A DNA stretch of 52,927 bases from Paenibacillus sp. A3 (lineage in GTDB: Bacteria; Bacillota; Bacilli; Paenibacillales; NBRC-103111), in contig NZ_JTHN01000028.1 of NCBI RefSeq assembly GCF_001399685.1, positions 1 to 52,927 of the forward strand, given 5' to 3'. The notes beneath the pieces are model-generated. The model saw nothing but the letters and a program-made list of their open reading frames with translations. It made no database searches and was not told where the DNA came from. Below, piece after piece: positions 35,383-42,483 of this stretch. Both the position numbers and the translations under genes were made by a program. Within the stretch, counting starts at the first letter, position 1. The number at the start of each line of letters is the position of its first letter.

Positions 35383-36216
35383 TTACCCTTTATCCGCGCC
35401 AGCCGCGATTCCGTGAATTAAGTACTTCTGGAAATACATGTACAGCAGCGTGATCGGCAGCGCCACAAGCACGGCGCCGGCTGCGAATAACGTAAAGCTG
35501 GAATTGGTCTCGTTGGCCACCATCGCATACAGCCCTTGCGCCAGCGTCATTTTGTCCGAGGACCTAAGAACGATTTGCGGCAAAATAAAGTCCATGAACG
35601 GCGTAATGAAGCTGTTCAGAGCTACGAACGTAATCGCCGGCAGCGATAAAGGAAATATAATTTTAAAGAACGCGTCGGCATGGCTCGCACCGTCGATAAA
35701 CGCGGCTTCCTCCAGACTTTTCGGGATCGTGTCGAAGTGCCCTTTCATGACCCAGGTGCCCATGGACACCGCTCCGCCGGCATAGATGAGAATCAGCCCC
35801 AGATGCGTGTCGAGCAGCTTCGTTTGCAGCAGCAGCACAAAAATCGCCATGACGGATAAAAACCCCGGAAACATTTGCAGGACCAGCAGCATCATCAAGC
35901 CTTGCTGTCTCCCTTTAAATCGGAATCTGGAAAAAGCATACGCCGTCGCCGCCACCAATGCCGTCGATACGACCGCGTTCACCAGCGCGATCTTGATCGT
36001 ATTTTGATACCACAGCACAAAATCGGTCGTATGGAGCAGCTCGATGTAATGCGCGATCGTCGGGTTATCGGGAATCATCTTGCTGACGAGCAAGTTATCG
36101 CCCGGATTCAGAGACGTGCCTACGATCCACACAATCGGGTAAACCGTCGTGACGAGCAGCACCGCAAATACCGCGTAAATTCCCGTGACGATCAGTTTGT
36201 TTTTTAATTTGGACAT
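35383..36216 (-). CDS. mdxG: Maltodextrin ABC transporter permease MdxG (MalG type)
   Basis: 277-aa inner-membrane permease. Six helices; N-terminal KLIVTGIYAVFAVLLVTTVYPIVWIVG; the EAA loop is KSLEEAAFIDGASHADAFFKIIFPLSLPA, characteristic of sugar permeases; the C-terminus is LIHGIAAGADKG as in MalG/GanQ. The frame begins with a TTG at 36225, but ATG 36216 behind AAGAGGA is the better start. It pairs with MdxF; the ATPase (usually a shared MsmX-type protein) is not encoded here. Confidence 0.93.
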   Translation of the reverse strand: MSKLKNKLIVTGIYAVFAVLLVTTVYPIVWIVGTSLNPGDNLLVSKMIPDNPTIAHYIELLHTTDFVLWYQNTIKIALVNAVVSTALVAATAYAFSRFRFKGRQQGLMMLLVLQMFPGFLSVMAIFVLLLQTKLLDTHLGLILIYAGGAVSMGTWVMKGHFDTIPKSLEEAAFIDGASHADAFFKIIFPLSLPAITFVALNSFITPFMDFILPQIVLRSSDKMTLAQGLYAMVANETNSSFTLFAAGAVLVALPITLLYMYFQKYLIHGIAAGADKG

Positions 36217-36234
36217 CCAGATCAAATCCTCTTC

Positions 36235-37533
36235 TTAAACGGACTTCATCCGCTTGTAATTCCATAAGGAAAATGCCGCAATGAGAATGAACATAATGAT
36301 GGATACGGCCGAGGCCATATTAAACTGGCTTTGATTCAATGTCATCTTGAAGATCCACGAGATCAAAATATCCGTGCTTCCGGCGTAATAATAATCCGGA
36401 TTATTCGGCTTCCCGTCCGTCAGCAAGTAAATCAAGTTGAAGTTATTGAAGTTAAACGCAAACTGCATAATAAAGATCGGCGCCGTCGCCATCAGCACGA
36501 GGGGCAGCGTAATTTTGACGAACTTTTGCGGTCCCGATGCCCCGTCGACGTCCGCCGCTTCGTACAGATCGCGCGGCAGGGTCGTCAAGATTCCCGACAT
36601 CAACGCCATCAGGAACGGCGTCGAGAACCACAAATTCACCAAAATGACGGATACTTTTGCCATCGTCGGATCGGAAAGCCAGGGCACGGGAGAGAAGCCG
36701 AGCTTCACGATCAGATCGTTCACCGGACCGAACGTTCCGTTCAGCAGCACCCTGAAAACGAGGATCGAGATGAACTGCGGGATCGCCCAAGGCAGGATGA
36801 ACACCGTTCTCCAAAATTTTTTGAAGCGGACCTGCGGGTGATTCACCATCATCGCGAGCAATAGCCCGCTGAGAAAGACGGTAGAGGTCGAAGCCGCCGC
36901 CCAGATGATGTTCCAAACGGAAATGCCGAAGAACGTGGACCTCCATGCTTCCTGCGCGAACAGATCGTAAAACGTGCGGAAGCCGATCCAATCCACCAGC
37001 GCCCGGTCCGGAATATGAGCCGGGGCCGAATAGTTGGTGAAGGCGATCAACACGTTAAACACGAGCGGGATGACGGTAACAAACAGGATGAAAAAAGCGG
37101 CAGGGATCAGCAGCAAATAAGGAAAATGCCGGAACTTCGCCTGCTTCACGGACTCGACGAAGCCGAGAACATGGCCGCCTTCGTCCCGCAGCTCCCCGTT
37201 CTTCTTCGCATCGTAAATATTCAGCGCATAGAACCCCAGGAACAGCAGGATGACGACGAGGGTAATGAGGCCGTTGATCAGCAGAAAGATCGAATGGTCG
37301 CCCTGAACGATTTTTCCCCGAATAATCTGCGTCGGGACATCGCCTAGCGTAATCAGCCCAAGGATGCCTTTCCATGCGATGGAATAATAGTTCCAGAAAA
37401 ACAATTGGGCCAAGACGATGAACAGCAAGCCTTTGATATATTGTCTGTTGTAGAGCTGGCCCAAGCCTATGAACACCGCGGAACAAACGGCTGCCGTGAC
37501 CTGATGCCGCCGGGCGCTTGGTTGTGATTGCAT
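36235..37533 (-). CDS. mdxF: Maltodextrin ABC transporter permease MdxF (MalF type)
   Basis: 432-aa permease with the extra N-terminal membrane hairpins of MalF/GanP/MdxF proteins (FIGLGQLYNRQYIKGLLFIVLA and later LLINGLITLVVILLFLGFYAL). The core has AVFQ-free sugar-permease features: WRTVFILPWAIPQFISILVFR, the EAA loop DLYEAADVDGASGPQKFVKITLPL, and a C-terminal LWNYKRMKSV. The ATG follows AAGGCGG. It lies between the binding protein gene and mdxG, 18 nt from the latter, and forms the heterodimeric pore with MdxG. Confidence 0.94.
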   Translation of the reverse strand: MQSQPSARRHQVTAAVCSAVFIGLGQLYNRQYIKGLLFIVLAQLFFWNYYSIAWKGILGLITLGDVPTQIIRGKIVQGDHSIFLLINGLITLVVILLFLGFYALNIYDAKKNGELRDEGGHVLGFVESVKQAKFRHFPYLLLIPAAFFILFVTVIPLVFNVLIAFTNYSAPAHIPDRALVDWIGFRTFYDLFAQEAWRSTFFGISVWNIIWAAASTSTVFLSGLLLAMMVNHPQVRFKKFWRTVFILPWAIPQFISILVFRVLLNGTFGPVNDLIVKLGFSPVPWLSDPTMAKVSVILVNLWFSTPFLMALMSGILTTLPRDLYEAADVDGASGPQKFVKITLPLVLMATAPIFIMQFAFNFNNFNLIYLLTDGKPNNPDYYYAGSTDILISWIFKMTLNQSQFNMASAVSIIMFILIAAFSLWNYKRMKSV

Positions 37534-37576
37534 ACGTAAAACCGCCTTAGCCGAGTTTTGAGGATGAATCCGTGCG

Positions 37577-38869
37577 TTACTTCGTCGTTTTCATGGCTGT
37601 CTTGATCTGCTCTACTGCGGTAGTCAGAACGGCTGCCGGATCTTGACCGTCGTTCCAGATCGCAGCGAGCGCGGCGCCCGCGGGCACCCATACATTGCCC
37701 ATTTCCGGAATGGACGGCATCGGCGTCGAATATTTTGCCTGCTCCAGAAACGCCGCCGCTTTCGGGTCTTGCGTAATGATGGGATCGTCCATCAGGTCCT
37801 TCCTCGGGGGAAGCTGGGTCGTCATCTTGAACCGCTTGATCAGATTGTCCTTGCTGGTCGCGTAGCTTGCGAACAGCTTGGCGGCAGCCGGATACTTCGT
37901 GTACGAATTGACGTACAGGGCTCGAATGCCGGAGAAGCTGACCGGATGCTCGCCGTTCGGCAGCAGGGGCAGCGGCGCTACGCCATAGTCGAAATTCGCC
38001 TTCGACAAGCTGGCCATCAGCCACGAGCCGTTGATGACGGCAGCGGTTTTCCCTTCCTGGAAAAAGCCCGTAATGATGTTGTCGTTGATGTCTCCGGCGT
38101 TCAGCGGCAATATTTTTTTGAGCGATTGCAAATATTTTGCTCCTTCAACCGTTTTCGCGCTGTTGAGACCGATATCGTTCGGGTCCGTACCATTGCTTCC
38201 GAACACATACCCGCCGTAACCGGCGAGGAACGAGTACGATTGATACAGTTGGCCGACGTCCCACATCAAGGCGAACTTTTTGGCTTTCGGATCGTTGTAG
38301 GTTTCGGCGAATTTCACGATGTCGTCGTACGTTTTCGGAGCTTTGTCCATCAAGGACTTGTTGTAAAACAGCGCATACGTATCGATTGCCGTCGGAAAGC
38401 CGTAAAGCACGTCCTTGTACGTGACTCCGGCCAGCGCCGAGGACATGACCTCGTTTTTCTTGCTGTCGCCCGACACGTCGTTTTGCAGCACGAGCCCGGC
38501 CGTCACCGCATTCCCCAATTGATCGTGCGGTGCAGAGAAGACGTCGGCTCCAATCCCCGCCGGACCGTCGGTGGTCAGCTTCTTAACGGTGTCGATCGCG
38601 GGTACCGGCTCCACCTTCACTTTTACGCCGTATTCTTTCTCGAAGCTTTCCGCTACCGCTTTCAAATAATCGAGCTCCGGACCTTTCGATTCCCATACGA
38701 GCAATTGGGCGCCTTGCTCCGGCTTTAATGGCTCCGCGGCTGCGTTTCCTCCGGCTTCGTTCCCCGGCTCCTGCCCCGCGGACGAAGGACGGCTCTCTCC
38801 GCAAGCGGCTAGGATGGAAGAACTCAGACAAAGGGCAAGAACGGCGGAAATGAAACATCGTTTTGACAT
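37577..38869 (-). CDS. mdxE: Maltodextrin-binding lipoprotein MdxE (MalE type)
   Basis: 430-aa solute-binding lipoprotein delivering maltodextrins to MdxFG. Signal peptide with lipobox ILAAC (lipidated Cys about residue 23), a disordered Gly/Ala/Glu tether (to about 50), then the type I binding fold: LLVWESKGPELDYLKAVAESFEKEYGVKVKVEPV, GADVFSAPHDQLG, and GSWLMASLSKANFDYGVAPLP, all like MalE. Start ATG after GGGGGACC. First gene of mdxE-F-G-cyclomaltodextrinase. Its leader contains two LacI-type operators and the promoter spacer a cre-like core, so induction by maltodextrin and catabolite repression are likely. Confidence 0.94.
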   Translation of the reverse strand: MSKRCFISAVLALCLSSSILAACGESRPSSAGQEPGNEAGGNAAAEPLKPEQGAQLLVWESKGPELDYLKAVAESFEKEYGVKVKVEPVPAIDTVKKLTTDGPAGIGADVFSAPHDQLGNAVTAGLVLQNDVSGDSKKNEVMSSALAGVTYKDVLYGFPTAIDTYALFYNKSLMDKAPKTYDDIVKFAETYNDPKAKKFALMWDVGQLYQSYSFLAGYGGYVFGSNGTDPNDIGLNSAKTVEGAKYLQSLKKILPLNAGDINDNIITGFFQEGKTAAVINGSWLMASLSKANFDYGVAPLPLLPNGEHPVSFSGIRALYVNSYTKYPAAAKLFASYATSKDNLIKRFKMTTQLPPRKDLMDDPIITQDPKAAAFLEQAKYSTPMPSIPEMGNVWVPAGAALAAIWNDGQDPAAVLTTAVEQIKTAMKTTK

Positions 38870-38908
38870 GCGAGGTCCCCCTTAAGCATACTGATTTGTA
38901 CGTGAACT

Positions 38909-38980
38909 GAATCGTTTAAGTACTGAAACGTTTAAGTAGTATTCAGTGATATCATAGCTTTTCGCTTGCACAGGAGTCAA
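38909..38980 (-). promoter_or_regulatory. mdxE promoter with two LacI-type operators and cre-like core
   Basis: Minus strand TTGACT (38975-38980) - 18 nt - TATGAT (38951-38956). The spacer contains TGTGCAAGCG, part of a cre. Downstream of the start lie CTTAAACGTTTC (38925-38936) and CTTAAACGATTC (38909-38920), 16 bp apart, matching the operator of the lacI gene. Confidence 0.7.
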
Positions 38981-39018
38981 TGATAAAAAATGGAAAACGG
39001 ATAAGGGGTGGAAGAAGA

Positions 39019-39273
39019 AGGGCTAGTGCTTGCTGGCACTAGCCGAGCTTATCGAGAAACCCGCTTCGCGTAGAAATTCTCTGCATACGCAAGCGGGGTA
39101 TATCCCTCCAGCCGCTCTTGAAACCCGTGAACTTGATTAGAATTAGCGGTATCTTCACGGGTTTCAAAGGCGGACGTAAACTCTTACGGGATATACCCCA
39201 CCTCTATTGGGCTGAGATTTTCTACTCTAGGGTTTCTCAACAGCCTGAGGGCTAGTGCTTGCTGGCACTAGCC
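39019..39273. repeat. Long imperfect palindromic repeat element flanked by an exact 26-bp hairpin repeat
   Basis: The core (39045-39241) is bounded by GAGAAACCC (39054-39062) and GGGTTTCTC (39230-39238), with further matching inner arms (TAGAAA/TTTCTA, GGGGTATATCCC/GGGATATACCCC) and a central stem CTTGAAACCCGTGAA/TTCACGGGTTTCAAAG (39117-39169). The same 26-bp hairpin sequence starting AGGGCTAGTGC stands on both sides (39019-39044 and 39248-39273). The left half recurs at the right window edge. No ORF is inside. It resembles a MITE or an intergenic structured repeat. Confidence 0.75.
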
Positions 39274-39290
39274 CTTGTGCTCCTCTGCCC

Positions 39291-39990
39291 TTAGCGCCTG
39301 ACCGCACCGGGCGCAATACCCGGCTCCGCGCGGCGAAACGGTCCCGCGGCCTGCGCCAAGTCCGGGTTGATCCGCAGCAGCGCGCGGATCTCTTCCTCGG
39401 TCCCCTGCCGGATCAATCGGCGCAGCAGCCACAGCCCGCATGCGCCGATCACGAGCTGCAGAAGCAGGCCCAGGGAGCCTGTCCCCGCGACTGCGTCCCA
39501 CAAGAAATGCAAGCCGATAGCCGCGGCTGCATATAACGCGGCAGCCATGCAGGCGGCGTAGCATCCCCGTTCCGCGGAGCGCCGGTTCCAGCGCCACCAG
39601 CCCGCGGCCATGACGGCCGTCCACGTGCCGTGGCCGAAGGGCGACAGCAGCCCGCGAAGCCAGAGCACGGCCAGCAGGCTGTCCGGCGAAGCCAGCCGCG
39701 CCCAGCCGTACAGCGCGCTCTCGAAGGCGGCGAAACCCATCCCCGCGGCAGCGCCCAGCACAACCGCGTCCGTTAGGAAGCGGGTGCGGCGGGCGCGGAA
39801 CACGATTAGCAAAGCAAGCAGCTTGGCAAGCTCCTCAATTACCGCCACGGCGATGAGACGGCGATGCCGTGGGAGCTGCTGCCAGCCGCGGCCGCTTTCG
39901 TAAAGACGAAAGCGGTCTCCAGCCACCACGCGAACGGCACCGCCAAGGCGGCCGACGCCGCAAAAGCGGCGGCCGAGCGGCCGGGCAGCG
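39291..39990 (-). pseudogene. PrsW-like intramembrane metalloprotease, 5' truncated and frameshifted
   Basis: PrsW proteases cleave anti-sigma factors in the membrane. The intact C-terminal part (to about 39860) has VIEELAKLLAL, GAAAGMGFAAFES, HGTWTA and HFLWD, the metal and catalytic motifs of the family. The preceding helix AAAFAASAALAVPFAWWLE lies in another frame (a shift near 39855-39875), and the first 40 or so residues of the family are missing: the sequence changes into antisense uvrA at about 39990. GC content is conspicuously high. Therefore probably not functional; a shorter 212-aa form starting at 39929 lacks a membrane N-terminus. Confidence 0.6.
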
Positions 39991-40198
39991 CCTGAAGCTC
40001 GTGGACAACGGCGGCACGGTGATCGTGATCGAGCATAACCTCGACGTGATCAGTCAAACCGATTGGATCGTCGATTTGGGTCCCGGGGCCGGACAAGAGG
40101 GCGGGTTAGTCATCTCCGAAGGCGTTCCCGAACAGCTTATCGAGCATCCGCATTCGGTCACGGGGCATTATTTGAAGCGGTATCTCCACGGCGATTAA
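39991..40198 (+). pseudogene. uvrA: 3' fragment of a uvrA-type gene
   Basis: The last 69 codons encode LKLVDNGGTVIVIEHNLDVI, then DWIVDLGPGAGQEGG and TGHYLKRYL, a clear match to the C-terminus of UvrA excinuclease subunits (the Walker B/H-loop end of the second ATPase). Everything upstream, more than 700 codons, is missing: the plus-strand frame before 39990 is antisense to the prsW remnant. The ATG at 39869 is therefore accidental. The real uvrA must be elsewhere in the genome. Confidence 0.75.
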
Positions 40199-40205
40199 AC
40201 GACAA

Positions 40206-40231
40206 AACACCTGCCGAAAAGGGCAGGTGTT
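40206..40231 (-). terminator. Terminator at the end of the peptide operon
   Basis: ACACCTGCC/GGCAGGTGT stem, 6-nt loop, TTTTG on the minus strand; may also end plus-strand transcripts. The 96 nt from here to the last gene of the operon contain nothing else I can identify. Confidence 0.65.
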
Positions 40232-40327
40232 CAATGAATAAAAGCTTATTTTCACAGTTTCTAGCGCAGTGTAAGCTTTCGGCCATTACTACACAAGGAG
40301 TTATCACACAAAAAAGTATGAACTATT

Positions 40328-40753
40328 TCACGTTTTTGACCGGCTCATCAGCTTTAGGAAAGCCGGTACCTCATGGAAAACGCGGTATTTTCCCCCTTTA
40401 TCCAGAATAATGCGAGTTGGGCTCACGCCAGACGAGGATGCGTTCAGGCTGCCGGCGCTCACGACGCAATGCCGTTCCCACCTTTTTGATTTGGCGGCAA
40501 TCAGCCATTCGGGGGCATGGAAAACAACGGTAACCCTGCTCGGCATGTCCGTGAGCAGGAAAGCATCGATCTCCTTGAAGCCCGGCGCCGAGTAGTCCAG
40601 AAATAAGATCAGCTCGTTCGTTTCGTTCGCCAACTGCCCGATCTGCCGGACTTGCGCTTGAATTGCCCGTTGCTCCCTCCTTCTCAGTGTGGCAAGTACT
40701 GCTATACTTATGGCAAACCACAGTAACGTACATAAAAACAACGGATCGGCCAT
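40328..40753 (-). CDS. Membrane-anchored protein with degenerate thioredoxin-like fold
   Basis: 141-aa protein with one N-terminal membrane helix (DPLFLCTLLWFAISIAVLATL) and an outside-facing or cytoplasmic soluble domain. The order of segments ILFLDYSAPGF, SRVTVVFHAP and VSPTRIILDKGGKYRVF resembles TlpA/MauD-type thioredoxin folds, including the proline-containing SPTRIILDK strand, but the CxxC redox motif is replaced by SAPG. ATG 40753 follows AGAGGTC, two bases after the MauE-like gene. Last gene of the operon. It may act as a partner of the MauE-like protein, as MauD does, though without its own redox cysteines. Confidence 0.55.
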   Translation of the reverse strand: MADPLFLCTLLWFAISIAVLATLRRREQRAIQAQVRQIGQLANETNELILFLDYSAPGFKEIDAFLLTDMPSRVTVVFHAPEWLIAAKSKRWERHCVVSAGSLNASSSGVSPTRIILDKGGKYRVFHEVPAFLKLMSRSKT

Positions 40754-40755
40754 CG

Positions 40756-41256
40756 TCAGACCTCTTTTCTTTTCCAACGAATCGTCATGAGCTCAACGGT
40801 AAACGACAACGCCATGACCAAAACAAGCGAATGGAGCATGGAATAAGCATCTGCCGGCTCCCGCTTCAAGCCCGCATCGATCAGCAAAATACCGATCAGA
40901 ACAAGATTTCTATAGATGGGAAACCGGTTGAGGAAACCGACATTGCCGTAGCAGGCGCAGGTTTCGGCCCCGGTGCTTTTTTTCTTTCTCCAGGTCAACC
41001 AAGTAAAGACGGACAGCAGCCCGATCGCCGCGAATTGCTTCCAGCCCTCCGCCAAGCCCGTCGCAAACAAGAAAAACAGCAAAAACTCCACAATCAACAC
41101 GGCATAAGCCGCCAAAGACAGCATGGATACCGGCAGCGCCCCATAGGCATAAATTTCCACCTTTAATCCTTCGAAGCTGCGCAGCTTCATGTAAAAGGGA
41201 AGGAAGAACAGAACCGCAATCGTTATATCCAGAATATACGCTATGAAACCCGTCAT
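40756..41256 (-). CDS. MauE/DoxX-type redox-associated membrane protein
   Basis: 166-aa integral membrane protein with four helices: YILDITIAVLFFLPFYMKL, LSLAAYAVLIVEFLLFFLFATG, AAIGLLSVFTWLTW and a final SLVLVMALSFTVELM. Between helices 3 and 4 is CACYG, followed by FPIYRNLVLIG, the cysteine loop and RN motif of MauE-type proteins, which are believed to shuttle electrons for disulfide formation (in methylamine dehydrogenase maturation). A MauE protein beside thioredoxin-fold proteins and an eight-cysteine peptide strongly suggests dedicated oxidative folding. Confidence 0.75.
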   Translation of the reverse strand: MTGFIAYILDITIAVLFFLPFYMKLRSFEGLKVEIYAYGALPVSMLSLAAYAVLIVEFLLFFLFATGLAEGWKQFAAIGLLSVFTWLTWRKKKSTGAETCACYGNVGFLNRFPIYRNLVLIGILLIDAGLKREPADAYSMLHSLVLVMALSFTVELMTIRWKRKEV

Positions 41257-41293
41257 CTTCGTCGATCACCTCATCAGGTACTAGACGTTTTAG

Positions 41294-41695
41294 TTAGGAG
41301 GCTTGATGCCCGTCCTCCGGCAATCGGATCGTCAGCGGATACCATGCCGCTTCTTCGCCGTCGGTAAAGCACTTGATGTGGATGATTCCCGGCTCCGTCA
41401 GCACCAACGTAAATGCAAAATCCTTATCGACGCCCGGAATTTGATCATCCGCTCTATAATTTCTGAGGACGGTCATCGCCGTTTTGCCAAGGCGCTCTCC
41501 ACAGTCATTGGCGAACTCAAAATGCGTATCTATCGATTTTCCCTGCGGCAAATCAAAGATTTTGAGCAAAATGTACAAATCCAAGGCATACGGCAGAACG
41601 GGAATCGTCCGATGGTTTAGTACGGTACCTAACTGATGCCCCTTCGCCTGTTCGTTATGGGTAATCCGGTCGCATACGATTAATTGAGCTTGCAA
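41294..41695 (-). CDS. DUF6941-like protein
   Basis: 133-aa soluble protein, starting (M)QAQLIVCDRITHNEQAKGH and then VLNHRTIPVLPYALDLYILLKIFDLPQGKS; the pattern resembles the DUF6941 family, function unknown. It is beta-rich with a C-terminal strand IIHIKCFTDGEEAAWYPLTIRLPEDG. The start is a TTG at 41695 behind GGGGGAA; the frame is open upstream to 41818 but runs antisense through the peptide terminator. It stands just after the peptide gene, a place often taken by immunity proteins, which is only a suggestion. Confidence 0.6.
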   Translation of the reverse strand: MQAQLIVCDRITHNEQAKGHQLGTVLNHRTIPVLPYALDLYILLKIFDLPQGKSIDTHFEFANDCGERLGKTAMTVLRNYRADDQIPGVDKDFAFTLVLTEPGIIHIKCFTDGEEAAWYPLTIRLPEDGHQAS

Positions 41696-41720
41696 GGAAG
41701 TTCCCCCGTTCTTGAAAGAG

Positions 41721-41753
41721 TAAAAAGAGAAGAGGGGTGATCCCCCCTCCTCT
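41721..41753 (-). terminator. Terminator directly behind the cysteine-rich peptide gene
   Basis: AGAGGAGGGG/CCCCTCTTCT stem (one G-T pair), loop GGATCA, then CTTTTTA on the minus strand, 8 nt after the peptide stop. Partial termination here would lower expression of the downstream genes relative to the peptide. Confidence 0.75.
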
Positions 41754-41760
41754 AATCGGT

Positions 41761-41940
41761 TTAGTAGCAGCAGCCTATTCTTGGCTGTTGGCACGAGTAC
41801 GTAGATCCGTCTTTGCATCCGAGGATCTTATTAGCGCCCATCGTTTTCGGATAACTCGAACCGCCAGAAGTACAATCGCTGAGGTAGCAGAACGTTTCAT
41901 TTTTCAATGGAACATCACAATTCGGGTTGTCGCAAGCCAT
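41761..41940 (-). CDS. Eight-cysteine secreted peptide, candidate bacteriocin
   Basis: 59-aa peptide starting MACDNPNC and ending RIGCCY, with cysteines at 3, 8, 18, 23, 42, 50, 57 and 58, enough for four disulfides. It has no Sec signal. A GG at 26-27 could be a double-glycine leader end, but the exporter nearby lacks a C39 peptidase and the region before it contains four cysteines, so a leaderless peptide (as laterosporulin, which also begins AC) is more likely. ATG 41940 follows AAAGGAGGTG, one of the strongest ribosome sites in the window. It lies between redox/export genes and has its own terminator. I recognise no homologue. Confidence 0.75.
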   Translation of the reverse strand: MACDNPNCDVPLKNETFCYLSDCTSGGSSYPKTMGANKILGCKDGSTYSCQQPRIGCCY

Positions 41941-42006
41941 GGTATTCACCTCCTTTCAACGGAATGTGAAGCTTTATCTTAAGGTGTAATAACCGGGATG
42001 CCACTA

Positions 42007-42459
42007 TCAAGCCAGCGCATGGCGGGCGTAGTCTTTCACAAGTTGTTCGTACTCGTCCGCGTTGTAAATAACTCCTTTGGCGGCCACTTTTCCCGAATCG
42101 TCGACGAGGATAGCAAAGGGCAGATAGTTCACCGCAAAATACGCCTCCATGTCGCTCTGGTCCAGCGAATAAATCGGGAAGGTCCATCCGAAATATTCGA
42201 CCATGCTTCGATGATCGTCCTCGTCGCCCGTGGAGAAGAGCCGGAAAGAAAAGGTCGGATGCCTCCGTGTCATCGCTTCGATATGCGGAAGCAAATCGAT
42301 GCAATGCGAGCAATAGGTGGAAACGAACAGCAGCATCGTACCCGTCGCTTCGCCCGGCTCCGCTGGCGTATTACTGATATGGGGCGGCAGGTCCGATAGC
42401 ACGGAGCCTATCAGCGGGCCGCTGTCGGCTGATCCGCCCGGCTTACGGTTGAACGACAT
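42007..42459 (-). CDS. Thioredoxin-fold protein with CSHC motif
   Basis: 150-aa TlpA/thioredoxin-like protein: strand TGTMLLFVSTYCSHCIDLLPHIEAM carries the active site CSHC (about residues 50-53), and VNYLPFAILVDDSGKV supplies the cis-proline and the following strand. The first 40 residues are Pro/Gly-rich and no signal peptide or membrane helix is visible, so it probably acts in the cytoplasm, perhaps on the peptide before or during export. ATG follows GAGGGAG. Located between the ABC exporter and the eight-cysteine peptide gene. Confidence 0.82.
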   Translation of the reverse strand: MSFNRKPGGSADSGPLIGSVLSDLPPHISNTPAEPGEATGTMLLFVSTYCSHCIDLLPHIEAMTRRHPTFSFRLFSTGDEDDHRSMVEYFGWTFPIYSLDQSDMEAYFAVNYLPFAILVDDSGKVAAKGVIYNADEYEQLVKDYARHALA

Positions 42460-42483
42460 CGTTACTCCCTCTTTTCGCCTAAA

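Noticed and set aside
39045-39241. CRISPR array or insertion sequence
   Set aside because: No regularly spaced repeats and no transposase frame; the structure is a nested palindrome.
39869-39990. N-terminal part of the plus-strand frame ahead of the uvrA fragment
   Set aside because: It is antisense to the prsW remnant and contains no UvrA homology.
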